Made by a program: the position numbers and the translations under genes. Shown here piece by piece: positions 18,343 to 27,171 of a stretch of 38,570 nt of DNA. This DNA comes from SAR202 cluster bacterium AD-804-J14_MRT_500m (lineage in GTDB: Bacteria > Chloroflexota > Dehalococcoidia > UBA3495 > GCA-2712585), in NCBI GenBank assembly GCA_009391275.1, contig VEXF01000015.1:1-38570 (forward strand), written 5' to 3'. The first letter of the stretch is position 1; each line of letters begins with the position of its first letter. A model generated the notes under the pieces. It worked only from the letters and a program-made list of their open reading frames with translations. It searched no databases and was not told the DNA's origin.

Positions 18343-18372
18343 TTGACATAAGCCTCGTACCACTCGTAACCT
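18343..18372 (+). promoter_or_regulatory. Promoter candidate for the deaminase gene
   Basis: A perfect -35 TTGACA (18343-18348) is followed after 18 bases by a poor -10, TAACCT (18367-18372). It lies 67 bases before ATG 18439. The weak -10 keeps confidence low. Confidence 0.35.
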
Positions 18373-18438
18373 AACCATTGAATAAATAAACTAATTGAAT
18401 CCAAATCGGTGATTTACCGTCAAGGTGCGGAGGACTTT

Positions 18439-18906
18439 ATGGTCTTGGAACATGAAAAGTTTATGGAAATTGCATTAAAGGAAGCTAGGTTAGGCGAGGC
18501 TGAAGGCAATGATCCTGTCGGGAGCGTAATAGTTCAAAATGGTGAGGTTATAGCGATTGGTCGAAATAAGGCGAGAACTGATTTAGACCTCACTGCTCAT
18601 GCAGAGACGGTGGCCCTTAGGAACGTCGGACCGTTGATTGGGCATATGGATCTAACCGGTTGTACTCTTTACACCACCTTCGAACCTTGCATGATGTGTG
18701 CGGGAGCAATCGCTTTCGCCAAGGTAGATACCGTTGTCATGGGCGGTAATTACAACCGCCATTATGGTGGATATGGTGATTACAGCGTTGAAGGAGCATT
18801 AGCCTCGATCGGATATGATAATGTTAAGGTCATACGGGGGGTATTTGTTGAGGCATGCGAAGAAATGTTCTGGCGTGCGAGGGGTGCCCGAAAAGGATCT
18901 AAGTGA
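18439..18906 (+). CDS. Cytidine-deaminase-fold nucleobase/nucleoside deaminase
   Basis: Zinc hydrolase of the CDA superfamily, 155 residues. The zinc site is complete: His 54 and catalytic Glu 56 in AHAETVAL, Cys 84 and Cys 87 in EPCMMCAGA. Automatic annotation would probably say TadA (tRNA A34 deaminase), but the C-terminal half (MGGNYNRHYGGYGDYSVEGALASIGYDNVKV) lacks the usual TadA region and is closer in style to guanine- or cytosine-deaminase branches, so the substrate is left open. ATG 18439 is chosen because GGAGG (18429-18433) lies 5 bases upstream; a GTG at 18409 is the longer alternative. Confidence 0.85.
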   Translation: MVLEHEKFMEIALKEARLGEAEGNDPVGSVIVQNGEVIAIGRNKARTDLDLTAHAETVALRNVGPLIGHMDLTGCTLYTTFEPCMMCAGAIAFAKVDTVVMGGNYNRHYGGYGDYSVEGALASIGYDNVKVIRGVFVEACEEMFWRARGARKGSK

Positions 18907-19021
18907 GCATCCGGCCCAATTCAAATAGGTTCCAATGTTAGACCGCTGGCACAAGATTTAGCCAAGGTTGCGGTGCGGTCGACCGCCGTCCGGATTGCAT
19001 GAGCGTTACTACTCGGAAACT

Positions 19022-19663
19022 ATGATTCTACGATTTGCTATTTATGGACACCATGTGATCGGCAGTGGTAATAACTTAGGAAAATTGGGCTGGGTCTTGG
19101 GATTTACGATTATCGTGAATATTTTGATGCTCTCTGGCTGTACGAACAGTGACACTGAAAGCTCGGTGGTTCTTCAAACTCCCACAAGTTTCGAACGAAA
19201 TCTTGACGTGGCTGATAAGGCACGGAATTTCTCCATAATTCTGTACCACGGGGACAATTATTTCATGGGTTCATCCCCTACCTTTTATCAATTACTCGGA
19301 CATGGTAAGCCCGTAGTGATTAATTTCTGGGGAGCCTTCTGTCCACCGTGTCGCGCTGAAATGCCGGATCTTCAACGATTGCACGAAAGATTTAATGATC
19401 GGGTTATCCTGTTCGGTCTGGACGTTGGGCCTTTCGTATCTCTGGGGAGTCGCGAAGATGGCCAGGCCCTTATGGAGGAACTGAATATAACTTACCCATC
19501 TGGCAGTACACAGGAAGGTGGAGTTATCCAAGACTACCAAGTGTTTGGAATTCCCACCACTGTGTTCATAAAGGCTAACGGGGATATATTACGGGTTTGG
19601 AGCGGATCACTTAACAGGGAGAAAATGACAGAACTTGTTGTAGAACTCATAGATTCCTCGTAA
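19022..19663 (+). CDS. TlpA/ResA-like thiol-disulfide lipoprotein
   Basis: Membrane-anchored thioredoxin-fold protein, outward facing. After a basic, Gly-rich leader and a hydrophobic segment (LGWVLGFTIIVNILML) comes a lipobox LSGC, a short linker and a TlpA-type domain: PVVINFWGAFCPPCRAEMPDL with the redox pair CPPC, and the cis-Pro segment FGIPTTVFIKANGDI. Such proteins reduce apocytochromes or receive electrons from CcdA-type proteins; no cytochrome-maturation genes are in view. The start is uncertain: ATG 19022 gives an unusually long n-region for a lipoprotein signal, and the frame opens at 18968. Confidence 0.85.
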   Translation: MILRFAIYGHHVIGSGNNLGKLGWVLGFTIIVNILMLSGCTNSDTESSVVLQTPTSFERNLDVADKARNFSIILYHGDNYFMGSSPTFYQLLGHGKPVVINFWGAFCPPCRAEMPDLQRLHERFNDRVILFGLDVGPFVSLGSREDGQALMEELNITYPSGSTQEGGVIQDYQVFGIPTTVFIKANGDILRVWSGSLNREKMTELVVELIDSS

Positions 19664-20028
19664 GGTTGTCGTTGCAATTCAACCAACGTTAGTCAGAACT
19701 TCGTCAGTCCTTCTGTGGCTGAGTAGACATAATGATAATCTTCGGTATGCTAGGATATAAAATGTACGTAAAAATGAGCAGCGCCGCAGGCTATTAAGGC
19801 ACTAGAAATAGAAACGCCGCGATTATAAGTCTGTTGTTTTGTCGTACCCCACTATAGAATGGTAATATTACGGCTCAAGTTTGGAATATCAGACGCCATT
19901 CAGGGGAGTTATGCTCCCACTTAGACCGCTTTTGGGTCACCAGCTCCTGCCTTGGGGCAAGGTTGCGCAATGCTCTCTGCTAACTGTCCTGATGTCGCGC
20001 TGGCATACGATTTCTAAGGAGTTACTCT
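19664..20028 (+). other. korAB leader/intergenic region with three short hairpins
   Basis: No coding potential was seen in these 365 bases. Directly before korA lie three successive stem-loops: GGGAG/CTCCC (19904-19918), GACC/GGTC (19924-19938) and CCTTG/CAAGG (19950-19962). A Shine-Dalgarno (AAGGAG) precedes ATG 20029. I could not match this to a known riboswitch family and saw no clear promoter hexamers. Confidence 0.5.
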
Positions 20029-21807
20029 ATGAGCGCGGGTAAATATGACTTCGTCTTAGCTATTGGCGGTGAGGCTGGCCAGGGTATCGCTACTCCAGGT
20101 GATATCCTCGCCCGCATTCTTGTCCGACGAGGTCTGCATCTCAATACATATAACGCTTATCAATCTATAATCCGGGGCGGGCATATATTCTTAACCATTC
20201 GTATATCCGATGAGCAATTGCTCAGCCATGGTGATAAGCTAGATCTGTTGCATTGTCTCAATCAGGATACGATGGATAGACACTTGGGCCTCATGGAGGC
20301 TGGCAGTCGTGTCGTATATAACAGTGATATCATAAAGCCTGGCGAACCAGCCCCCGGCGTACAGCTTTGCCCGATTCCCGTCTCCGAGCTGACTAAGAGC
20401 CGCAATCGGCTCATGCAAAATACAGTTGCCCTCGGGGTGGTGGTATCTTTGTTAGGACTTGGATTCGAAGATTTGGCCGACAGCCTTGCACTGCGTTTTC
20501 AGCGCCAGGGGCAAGAAGTAGTTGATGAGAATATATCTGTTGCTCGTGCAGGGTTTCAGCTAGCCAATTCTGATTTTGAACCTTTTCTCCAACCTCTTCC
20601 TGCTGGACAGAAGCCATTGGGGGTATGGTCTGGTAACGACGCTATCGCAATCGGCGCCGCTGCAGCTGGTGTTAAGTTTTATGCCGCATATCCCATGAGT
20701 CCTGCCTCGGGCATCCTGCATTGGATGGCACAAAACTCTAGGAGTTTAGGCATTATGGTGCGTCAGGTTGAAGACGAAATCGCTGCTGCGAACATGACGG
20801 TTGGGGCAGCTCATGCGGGTACCAGATCCATGTGTGCAACTTCTGGCGGTGGATTTGCTCTTATGACCGAAGCCGTAGGCAGTGCTGGCATGATGGAAAT
20901 TCCAGCTGTATTCGTAGATGTTCAGAGAGCTGGTCCATCTACGGGAGTTCCAACTAAAACTGAACAGGGAGATCTTTGGCAAGTATTAGGAGCAAGCCAA
21001 GGTGATTACCAACGGATCATAGTTGCGCCTAAAGATGCGATGGACGCTTATAATTCGATGCCGGAGCTTTTTAATCTAACCGACAAATATCAATGTCCGG
21101 GGATCGTGGTATCAGATCTTTTGATTTCGGAAGGGCGATTCAGTTTTGACCCTGACGATGTAGATCTTCATCCGAAGATAGACCGAGGCGAGTTGATATC
21201 AACCTCTGCACCTTCAGATGGATACAAACGTTACCTGCACACTGAGTCTGGAATTTCGCCCCGAGCAATGCCGGGACTAGAGGGATTTGTTCATGTTGTG
21301 GCCACTGATGAACACGATGAAGATTCCACCCTTATTAGCGATGAGTTCACCCATCCGCACAAGCGCCAGCGTATGGTTGAGAAACGTGCTCGTAAATTCG
21401 AGGCAGCTCTTCGGGATATCGCACCGCCCGAGCTAGACGGTCCGGCGAATGCACAGGTTACATTGCTGGGTTGGGGGTCTACATATGGTGTTATTAAAGA
21501 AGCGATAGAACAGTTAACGGAAAAAGGAGTTGTTGCAAACCAGCTTGCGATTTCTTGGATAGTACCGCTGCATGCAGCTGAAATTACCGACATAGTTTCC
21601 AATGCCCAGCGCACCATAATTGTTGAAAACAACTATTCCGGCCAATTTTATCGATACCTGCGGGGCGAAACCGGTCTCACGATCGACGGTCATATAAGGA
21701 AATATGATGGAGAGCCTTTTATGCCTCATCATATTGTTGATGGTGTTCTCGCGCAGTTAGCGGGAGAAACAGACCTCTACGTGCCCGTACACGAAATAAT
21801 TGTCTAA
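20029..21807 (+). CDS. korA: 2-oxoacid:ferredoxin oxidoreductase, fused gamma-alpha subunit
   Basis: Large subunit of a two-subunit enzyme that oxidatively decarboxylates a 2-oxoacid (probably 2-oxoglutarate) to acyl-CoA with ferredoxin as acceptor; reversible in reductive pathways. The 592 residues comprise the gamma domain (1-190: IGGEAGQGIATPGDILARIL, NAYQSIIRGG) and the alpha (pyrimidine-binding) domain (200-592: AAYPMSPASGI, ATSGGGFALMTEA, QRAGPSTGVPTKTEQGDL) with a C-terminal transketolase-C-like region (VTLLGWGSTYG). Start ATG follows AAGGAG. korB starts 12 bases downstream. The 2-oxoglutarate preference is inference from architecture; pyruvate or branched 2-oxoacids remain possible. 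Confidence 0.9.
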   Translation: MSAGKYDFVLAIGGEAGQGIATPGDILARILVRRGLHLNTYNAYQSIIRGGHIFLTIRISDEQLLSHGDKLDLLHCLNQDTMDRHLGLMEAGSRVVYNSDIIKPGEPAPGVQLCPIPVSELTKSRNRLMQNTVALGVVVSLLGLGFEDLADSLALRFQRQGQEVVDENISVARAGFQLANSDFEPFLQPLPAGQKPLGVWSGNDAIAIGAAAAGVKFYAAYPMSPASGILHWMAQNSRSLGIMVRQVEDEIAAANMTVGAAHAGTRSMCATSGGGFALMTEAVGSAGMMEIPAVFVDVQRAGPSTGVPTKTEQGDLWQVLGASQGDYQRIIVAPKDAMDAYNSMPELFNLTDKYQCPGIVVSDLLISEGRFSFDPDDVDLHPKIDRGELISTSAPSDGYKRYLHTESGISPRAMPGLEGFVHVVATDEHDEDSTLISDEFTHPHKRQRMVEKRARKFEAALRDIAPPELDGPANAQVTLLGWGSTYGVIKEAIEQLTEKGVVANQLAISWIVPLHAAEITDIVSNAQRTIIVENNYSGQFYRYLRGETGLTIDGHIRKYDGEPFMPHHIVDGVLAQLAGETDLYVPVHEIIV

Positions 21808-21819
21808 AGAGGGAGCTAA

Positions 21820-22731
21820 ATGGCAACTACAACAAAAATAGAAGGCGACCAACCCGTCGTGCAGCTCACTGCTAAAGATTTCAAAGGTCCGGTAGATCCA
21901 GACTGGTGTGCTGGCTGCGGTGATTTTGGGGTTCTCAATGGACTGCAAAGAGCCTGTGCCGAAGTTGGAGTCAAACCACATGAGGTGCTAGCTGTTAGTG
22001 GTATTGGGTGCTCGTCTAACCTCCCTGGATATCTTAATGCCAATGGTATGCATACATTGCATGGACGAGCTCTAGCTGTGGCTACAGGTGCTAAATTAGC
22101 TAACCACGATCTGACTGTGATAGTGGCCGGTGGCGATGGAGATGGTTATGGCATTGGCGGAAACCACTTTACTCACACTGCTCGTCGTAACATTAACCTA
22201 ACCTACATCGTAATGAACAACCAGATTTATGGACTGACCACCGGTCAGATTTCCCCTACAAGTACTCTTGGTATGAAAACAAAGAGTACACCTAATGGCA
22301 GCGTCGAAACGCCAATTAATCCCATCACTTCTGCGATAATGAATGGCGCAACATTTGTAGCCCGAGCCTACAGTAGTGATGTTAGGCATTTAACAGAGCT
22401 CGTGGTGAAAGCGATTCGCCACAAAGGGTTCGCTTTGGTAGATATATTTAGTCCGTGTGTCACTTTTAATAGGGTGAACAACCATCAGTTCTTTAAACAG
22501 CGCACGAAAAAATTGGAAGATGAGGGTCACGATACTTCCGACTGGAAAGCTGCTTGCGAGAAAGCTATGGTTTGGGGCGATGAAATATATACAGGATTGT
22601 TCTTCCAGGTGGAAGGGCGTCCAGAGCTCACTGAGATGGAGTCAATTCTGGATGAGGGAGGCCCGTTAGCCCATCGGCCCCTGGGCCTTACACGAGAACA
22701 AGGTGATAACATAATCAAAGGCATGATGTAG
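21820..22731 (+). CDS. korB: 2-oxoacid:ferredoxin oxidoreductase, beta subunit
   Basis: Thiamine-diphosphate-binding subunit partnering korA, 303 residues. The ThDP site is GGDGDGYGIGGNHF (104-117) plus the Asn in VMNNQIYGLTTGQ. Four cysteines at 30 and 33 (WCAGCGDFG), 64 (SGIGCSS) and 213 (FSPCVTFN) have the spacing of the ligands of the single [4Fe-4S] cluster known in two-subunit enzymes of the archaeal 2-oxoacid:ferredoxin oxidoreductase type. No separate ferredoxin-like delta subunit gene is present, which fits the two-subunit form. GAGGGAG precedes the ATG. It converges on the SDR gene. Confidence 0.92.
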   Translation: MATTTKIEGDQPVVQLTAKDFKGPVDPDWCAGCGDFGVLNGLQRACAEVGVKPHEVLAVSGIGCSSNLPGYLNANGMHTLHGRALAVATGAKLANHDLTVIVAGGDGDGYGIGGNHFTHTARRNINLTYIVMNNQIYGLTTGQISPTSTLGMKTKSTPNGSVETPINPITSAIMNGATFVARAYSSDVRHLTELVVKAIRHKGFALVDIFSPCVTFNRVNNHQFFKQRTKKLEDEGHDTSDWKAACEKAMVWGDEIYTGLFFQVEGRPELTEMESILDEGGPLAHRPLGLTREQGDNIIKGMM

Positions 22732-22784
22732 TTGCATTAAATCTTCGAGATCTGGAAGAAGTAACGGGTCGACGGTGCAGTCGA

Positions 22785-23537
22785 TTAGCGAGCTGTAAAT
22801 CCACCATCTACTGCAATTTCAGCCCCGGTTATGTATGATGCTTCGTCCGAGGCTAGAAAAAGCACTGCGTTGGCTACTTCTTCCTGACGACCTTCCCTTC
22901 CCATGGGTATGGTATCTAGCATTTCCTGGCGCTGTTGAATGAATCCTTGAGATTGATTCAACATTGGCGGCATCATGCCAGGGAAAACGGCGTTGAAACG
23001 TATTCCTTCACGTGCATATTGAACGGCAGCAGTCTTGGTCAGAATACGAACTGCTCCTTTTGACGCGTTGTATCCGGGATGTGTGAAGTCTAATCCTACG
23101 ATCCCCGCTACGGAAGATATATTGACGACTGATCCATCGCCTGCCTTCCGCAATTCGGGCAATGCAGCCTTGAGACCAAGGAAAATTGATCTTGAATTGA
23201 CTTCCATAAGTCTATCCCATGCATCTATATCCAGAAGGTCAGATGTCAGCGCACTTCCTGTGACACCGGCGTTGTTAACAAGGATGTCCAGTTTTCCGAA
23301 CCGATTAACAGTTTGTGCAATTGTTCGTATCCAGTCTTGTTCGCTAGTAACGTCCATCTGGACGAACATGGCTTCGCCACCAGTTTCTGATATCTCGGCT
23401 TCAACCTTTCTGCCGTCTTCCTCGCGTAAGTCGGCGATAGTTACCTTGGCACCCTCATGTGCGAATAACTTACATTCCGAAGCCCCCATCCCGTGGGCAC
23501 CGCCAGTGACAATTGCAACTTTATTTCTTAAACGCAT
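22785..23537 (-). CDS. Short-chain dehydrogenase/reductase (SDR), classical type
   Basis: A 250-residue NAD(P)-dependent oxidoreductase, cytosolic. Cofactor motif TGGAHGMG (11-18), Asp 36 after the second strand (VTIADL) suggesting NAD(H) preference, NNAG (88-91), and the catalytic set Asn 114, Ser 142, Tyr 156 and Lys 160 in GYNASKGA. PGMMPPM replaces the usual PG-x-(I/V)-x-T loop. The C-terminus ITGAEIAVDGGFTA is typical. Substrate unknown; SDRs with this pattern act on hydroxysteroids, sugars or beta-hydroxyacids. GGAG lies 6 bases before the ATG. Confidence 0.9.
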   Translation of the reverse strand: MRLRNKVAIVTGGAHGMGASECKLFAHEGAKVTIADLREEDGRKVEAEISETGGEAMFVQMDVTSEQDWIRTIAQTVNRFGKLDILVNNAGVTGSALTSDLLDIDAWDRLMEVNSRSIFLGLKAALPELRKAGDGSVVNISSVAGIVGLDFTHPGYNASKGAVRILTKTAAVQYAREGIRFNAVFPGMMPPMLNQSQGFIQQRQEMLDTIPMGREGRQEEVANAVLFLASDEASYITGAEIAVDGGFTAR

Positions 23538-23627
23538 AATTTCTCCGGTTAGAAGTGTGATTCTCCGAGTTCGAGTCAGCCTCTAATATACAATATATGT
23601 CTTGCATGTTCAGGTTTGAAGACGCCT

Positions 23628-24425
23628 TCATACATTGAACACCTCCCTGCCGAATTTATCGACTTCTTTATTGAACTTGTCGGCCTCAGTCCATGGCATC
23701 AGATGTCCACTGTGATCAAACCAAACTAATCTGCAGTCTTGCATAGATTGCCTCATTTGATCGGCCAGATTAGCGTCGATAAATCCGTATTTTGCCGCAA
23801 AAATCAAACTTGGTACATTGATATTCACAAGAAATGGTCGATAGTCCGAGTAGTAAGAATCTGTCATGAGCGAGATATGTGCGTCGGTCGGCGTTTTCAT
23901 GCAGTCGTATGACATAGGGTCTATGTACTCTCCCATCGTCTCTACGAATTCTGGTCCTAGGTACTCAGCAACTATCGCTTTATGAGTCTGCAACCGATTA
24001 GTTTTCAACTGGTTCATCTTTTGATTATAGTCTTCGTCTGAAACGTACCTGTAAGGTCTTTGATCGACGTTGATAAATCCGGCTAATAGTCGTTCTCCAT
24101 ATTGCTTGATGTATTCCCAAACGACCGCTCCCCCCATGGACCAACCAACAACCAATATTTGATCTAAATTGAGTTCGGATAAAATATGGCTGAAATCCCG
24201 AGCGTATTGTGCAAAGTTATGCCCTTCCGATGTTTTCCCTGAGTTCCCCCGGCCACGAACATCTATTGCTATAACTCTAAATTGTTCGGAAAGAGTTGGG
24301 ATGTTGTGCTCCCAGCAATTAGTGTTAAATGGTTCTCCATGTATCAGGAAAATTGCATTATTTGTCCGACGTCCTGCGTCGATATAGTAAATGGGTGTAC
24401 CATCCGGTGTCTCTATATACGGCAT
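23628..24425 (-). CDS. Alpha/beta hydrolase
   Basis: A 265-residue alpha/beta-hydrolase-fold protein without signal peptide. HGEPFNT (29-35) gives the oxyanion region, GWSMGGA the nucleophile elbow (Ser 96), and DHSGHLMPW the catalytic His (241); the acid is probably the Asp in YGFIDANL. The 2-residue N-terminal MPYIETPDGTPIYYIDAG is typical of the haloperoxidase/esterase-like branch. A variable cap lies between 115 and 195. Substrate unknown. It is divergent from manC and about 90 bases downstream of nothing else on its strand; the SDR follows in the same direction. Confidence 0.88.
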   Translation of the reverse strand: MPYIETPDGTPIYYIDAGRRTNNAIFLIHGEPFNTNCWEHNIPTLSEQFRVIAIDVRGRGNSGKTSEGHNFAQYARDFSHILSELNLDQILVVGWSMGGAVVWEYIKQYGERLLAGFINVDQRPYRYVSDEDYNQKMNQLKTNRLQTHKAIVAEYLGPEFVETMGEYIDPMSYDCMKTPTDAHISLMTDSYYSDYRPFLVNINVPSLIFAAKYGFIDANLADQMRQSMQDCRLVWFDHSGHLMPWTEADKFNKEVDKFGREVFNV

Positions 24426-24576
24426 TAGGTAATCTCCTCACGATGTTTGACTGTTTGCACTATCCATTGTTGAAAATCCGATCCTAAGTTTACATGCGAT
24501 ATATGTGGGCCATTGTAAACAAGACAAGATGCGGAACTGACTTAATCGATATGATGCTTGAATTAATTCGACCGAA

Positions 24577-24606
24577 TTGACCATGACGTTCTGCGTCTCA
24601 TATAAT
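24577..24606 (+). promoter_or_regulatory. Strong sigma70-type promoter for manC
   Basis: TTGACC (24577-24582), an 18-base spacer and a perfect TATAAT (24601-24606) lie 43 bases before ATG 24650. It is one of the two best promoter matches in the window, with the one upstream of tusA. Confidence 0.7.
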
Positions 24607-24649
24607 CGGCCCGTTGCCTACTAACAGGTCGCTGGCACCCAGAGGTCAC

Positions 24650-25783
24650 ATGTCGGAACTTCTGATTCATCCCGTTATATTAGCCGGTGGTGACGGTACA
24701 CGCCTTTGGCCTCTCTCGCACAGAAAACTGCCTAAACAGTTTATACGAATCCTTGGTGACAGCAGTCTTTTTCAAGAAGCTCTCCGTCGATCCTGTCAAC
24801 TCCCTAATGTGACTGCTCCATTAGTGGTGTCTAATAAATCGCATCTTGACCATGTTATCGAACAAGCCAGGGAAATAGGTATAGATCCCGGTGGTTGCAT
24901 CCTAGAGCCCGAAGGAAGAAATACCGCCCCTGCGTTAGCTCTCGCTGCCCTCTGGGCACTTCACTATCACGGCGATGATTGTCTACTACTGGCCATGCCA
25001 TCGGATCATTACATCCATGATCTGAACAAATTCCGAGAAGCAGTAAATGAAGGAATCCCTGCCGCTGAAAAAAATGGGATCGTTACATTCGGGATAGTAC
25101 CGACATCCCCCGAATCAGGATATGGTTATTTACGTTCTAGTGAGTTGCCGCCGGGGTTAGACACTTCTGACCTAAAACCCTTGATTGTAGAAGCGTTTGT
25201 TGAGAAACCAGATCGAGAAACTGCGGAAAAATTCGTACAATCAGAACAATACTTATGGAATAGCGGTATTTTTATGATGCGACCTTCGGTCTGGCTGGCT
25301 GAACTCGAATCCAGGCGTCCTGATATATCAGCCGCTTGTCGTGACTCTTTTGATAAAGCCTTGGTTGACGGGATAGTTTTGAGGCCTGATACGAATAGTT
25401 TCCTTTCGTGCCCCTCCGAATCTATTGATTACTCAATCATTGAGCCATTGGTTCGGGATACTGGTCGAAATTCTAGTCCGAATGCCGATTTTATGGATCC
25501 TAAATGCTACGTTGTCCCACTGGATGCGGGTTGGTCCGATATAGGTTCCTGGCAGGCGCTATGGGATATCTCAGAAAAAGACATTGATGGGAATATGGTC
25601 GTTGGCGATGTAATCCTTGAATCTACGCAAAACTCGATTGTTAGGTCTGCACACCGTACAGTTGCGGTGGTAGGAATGAAAGACGTTATAGTGGTTGAAA
25701 CCGAAGACTCCGTTCTGGTTCTGCCTATGTCTGAATCCCAGCGGGTCAAAGATATAGTATCTAGGATAAAGTCGGACGGGTGA
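24650..25783 (+). CDS. manC: Mannose-1-phosphate guanylyltransferase
   Basis: Makes GDP-mannose from mannose 1-phosphate and GTP, for glycans or GDP-sugar derivatives. The 377-residue protein has the nucleotidyltransferase signature LAGGDGTRLWPLS (11-23), PEGRNTAPALALAA, the metal site MPSDH, GIVPTSPESGYGYL, FVEKPD, WNSGIFM, DYSIIE and DAGWSDIGSWQALW. It lacks the C-terminal cupin phosphomannose isomerase domain of bifunctional AlgA-type enzymes, so it is the monofunctional form. ATG 24650 has AGAGG 4 bases upstream; an in-frame TTG at 24614 is less likely. Its stop overlaps a possible GTG of the next frame. Confidence 0.92.
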   Translation: MSELLIHPVILAGGDGTRLWPLSHRKLPKQFIRILGDSSLFQEALRRSCQLPNVTAPLVVSNKSHLDHVIEQAREIGIDPGGCILEPEGRNTAPALALAALWALHYHGDDCLLLAMPSDHYIHDLNKFREAVNEGIPAAEKNGIVTFGIVPTSPESGYGYLRSSELPPGLDTSDLKPLIVEAFVEKPDRETAEKFVQSEQYLWNSGIFMMRPSVWLAELESRRPDISAACRDSFDKALVDGIVLRPDTNSFLSCPSESIDYSIIEPLVRDTGRNSSPNADFMDPKCYVVPLDAGWSDIGSWQALWDISEKDIDGNMVVGDVILESTQNSIVRSAHRTVAVVGMKDVIVVETEDSVLVLPMSESQRVKDIVSRIKSDG

Positions 25784-25857
25784 CCCGGATAAAATGGCGA
25801 ACTAGAAGCGATATCAACATTGATTTCGGACGCCAGGGGTGTCAATTAGGTGCCAGC

Positions 25858-26934
25858 GTGATTTGTCATCGTATTTTGGTGCTAACATTGCTGATGATCG
25901 GCGTTTTAATTGGCGGGTGTGACAACGGAGATGGAACCAGTTCTCGAGCAGGTTCCATGGTTGGCACCCCAAGTTTTGATCGTTCTACGGCGCCCGGAGT
26001 CTCTACAACCTATGCCACACCGCGTGTATCTACAACGCCCAGTGCCATTTCTGTAACAATGAGTTCGGATTTTATGGAAACAAATGCACCTTTGGTTGAC
26101 TCTTTTGTACCCGCCGGGCGTGATGCCATAATCACCAGAGTAATTGATGGCGATACATTTCATGTGGAATTCATGGATAGCTCTACTGATGTTGTCAGAC
26201 TTCTTGGGGTGGATACGCCCGAGACTTATAATCTGAATAAATCTGGCGAATACAGAAATATCACTGATACAAAATGCCTCGATTTATGGGCCGTTCAAGC
26301 TACTCAGTTTGCCAAGGCTAGGCTGTTAGGACGTACCGTTACTTTAGTGGCCGACAAACAAGCAGGAGAACGTGGTAGTTTTGACCGGTTGCTGGCATAT
26401 GTATGGCTGAGAGATAAAGATTTCGGAGAGGAGTTGCTACTGCAGGGACTAGCGAGGGTCTACACCGAAGGCCGGAGTGTTAAAGAGGGTGATTACATTC
26501 TTTTGGAATCGCGGGCTGTCGTGGCCGGTGCGGGATTATGGAATTGCGGCGCTTCTAAAACTGAAGAGCTTTCTTCGAAAGAAGATAGGTTCTTCGGAGT
26601 GATAATTGAATGTATCTCATATGACGGGGATGTACCAAGGATAGAATCAGATGAATATGTGCAGCTAGCGAATTTGGACAATGTTCCCGTGAACCTATAT
26701 AACTGGAGATTGTCCGACAAATTTGATGGGTCACCTGTATTCATCTTTCCTGATTACGAGATGGGTGCCGGTGTTAGGATAAGAGTGTATACGAACGAAT
26801 ATCATGTTGACTGGGGAGGGTTTAGCTTTGAATTATCCAGACCTATATGGAACAACTCTCATCCAGACGTGGCGATACTCGTTGATGGGAATGGGCAACA
26901 GATCTCCGAGACTACCTATCCCCCGGGTTGTTAA
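25858..26934 (+). CDS. Thermonuclease-domain lipoprotein with lamin-tail domain
   Basis: Predicted surface-anchored nuclease. From GTG 25858 the protein begins with a 20-residue lipoprotein signal ending IGGC (Cys 21), then a Ser/Thr/Pro linker to about residue 85. The staphylococcal-nuclease domain follows (TRVIDGDTFHVEF, VRLLGVDTPETY, RGSFDRLLAYVWL) with the metal Asp and Arg residues in place. The C-terminal 120 residues (EYVQLANLDNVPVNLYNWRLSD, FIFPDYEMGAGVRIRVYT) form a lamin-tail (LTD) domain. The frame is open from GTG 25780, overlapping the manC stop, but that start would leave the signal segment internal, so 25858 is preferred (AGGTG at 25848-25852). Confidence 0.87.
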   Translation: MICHRILVLTLLMIGVLIGGCDNGDGTSSRAGSMVGTPSFDRSTAPGVSTTYATPRVSTTPSAISVTMSSDFMETNAPLVDSFVPAGRDAIITRVIDGDTFHVEFMDSSTDVVRLLGVDTPETYNLNKSGEYRNITDTKCLDLWAVQATQFAKARLLGRTVTLVADKQAGERGSFDRLLAYVWLRDKDFGEELLLQGLARVYTEGRSVKEGDYILLESRAVVAGAGLWNCGASKTEELSSKEDRFFGVIIECISYDGDVPRIESDEYVQLANLDNVPVNLYNWRLSDKFDGSPVFIFPDYEMGAGVRIRVYTNEYHVDWGGFSFELSRPIWNNSHPDVAILVDGNGQQISETTYPPGC

Positions 26935-26951
26935 CGAACTTGAGTGTGTTA

Positions 26952-26977
26952 TTAACTAACGCCCATTCCTTAGTTAA
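26952..26977. repeat. 8-bp inverted repeat TTAACTAA/TTAGTTAA
   Basis: A perfect AT-rich 8-bp inverted repeat with a 10-base loop, 18 bases after the thermonuclease gene. There is no T-run, so it is a weak terminator candidate; it could also be a protein-binding site. Confidence 0.4.
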
Positions 26978-27094
26978 AGGCTCATCGGTATAATTGTTTG
27001 AACAAGTTATCAGACCACTGGCTTGCACAATCTTAGATCGGCAGTTCAAGAATCAGTATTCGAATAAACCATAGTAGTTTGACTGGGAAAATAT

Positions 27095-27171
27095 GGGCGG
27101 TTAGCTCAGCTGGTTAGAGCACCTGCTTTACACGCAGGGGGTCAGAGGTTCGAGTCCTCTATCGCCCACCA
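27095..27171 (+). tRNA. tRNA-Val (anticodon UAC)
   Basis: All four arms can be drawn. The acceptor stem is GGGCGGT/ATCGCCC, the D-arm GCTC/GAGC, the anticodon stem CCTGC/GCAGG with loop TTTACAC (anticodon TAC, 27129-27131), the variable loop GGGTC, and the T-arm AGAGG/CCTCT with loop TTCGAGT. Discriminator A and the encoded CCA end the gene. It reads valine codons GUA and probably GUG. It lies at the boundary between the core-like left part and the accessory right part of the window, a common insertion point. Confidence 0.97.
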
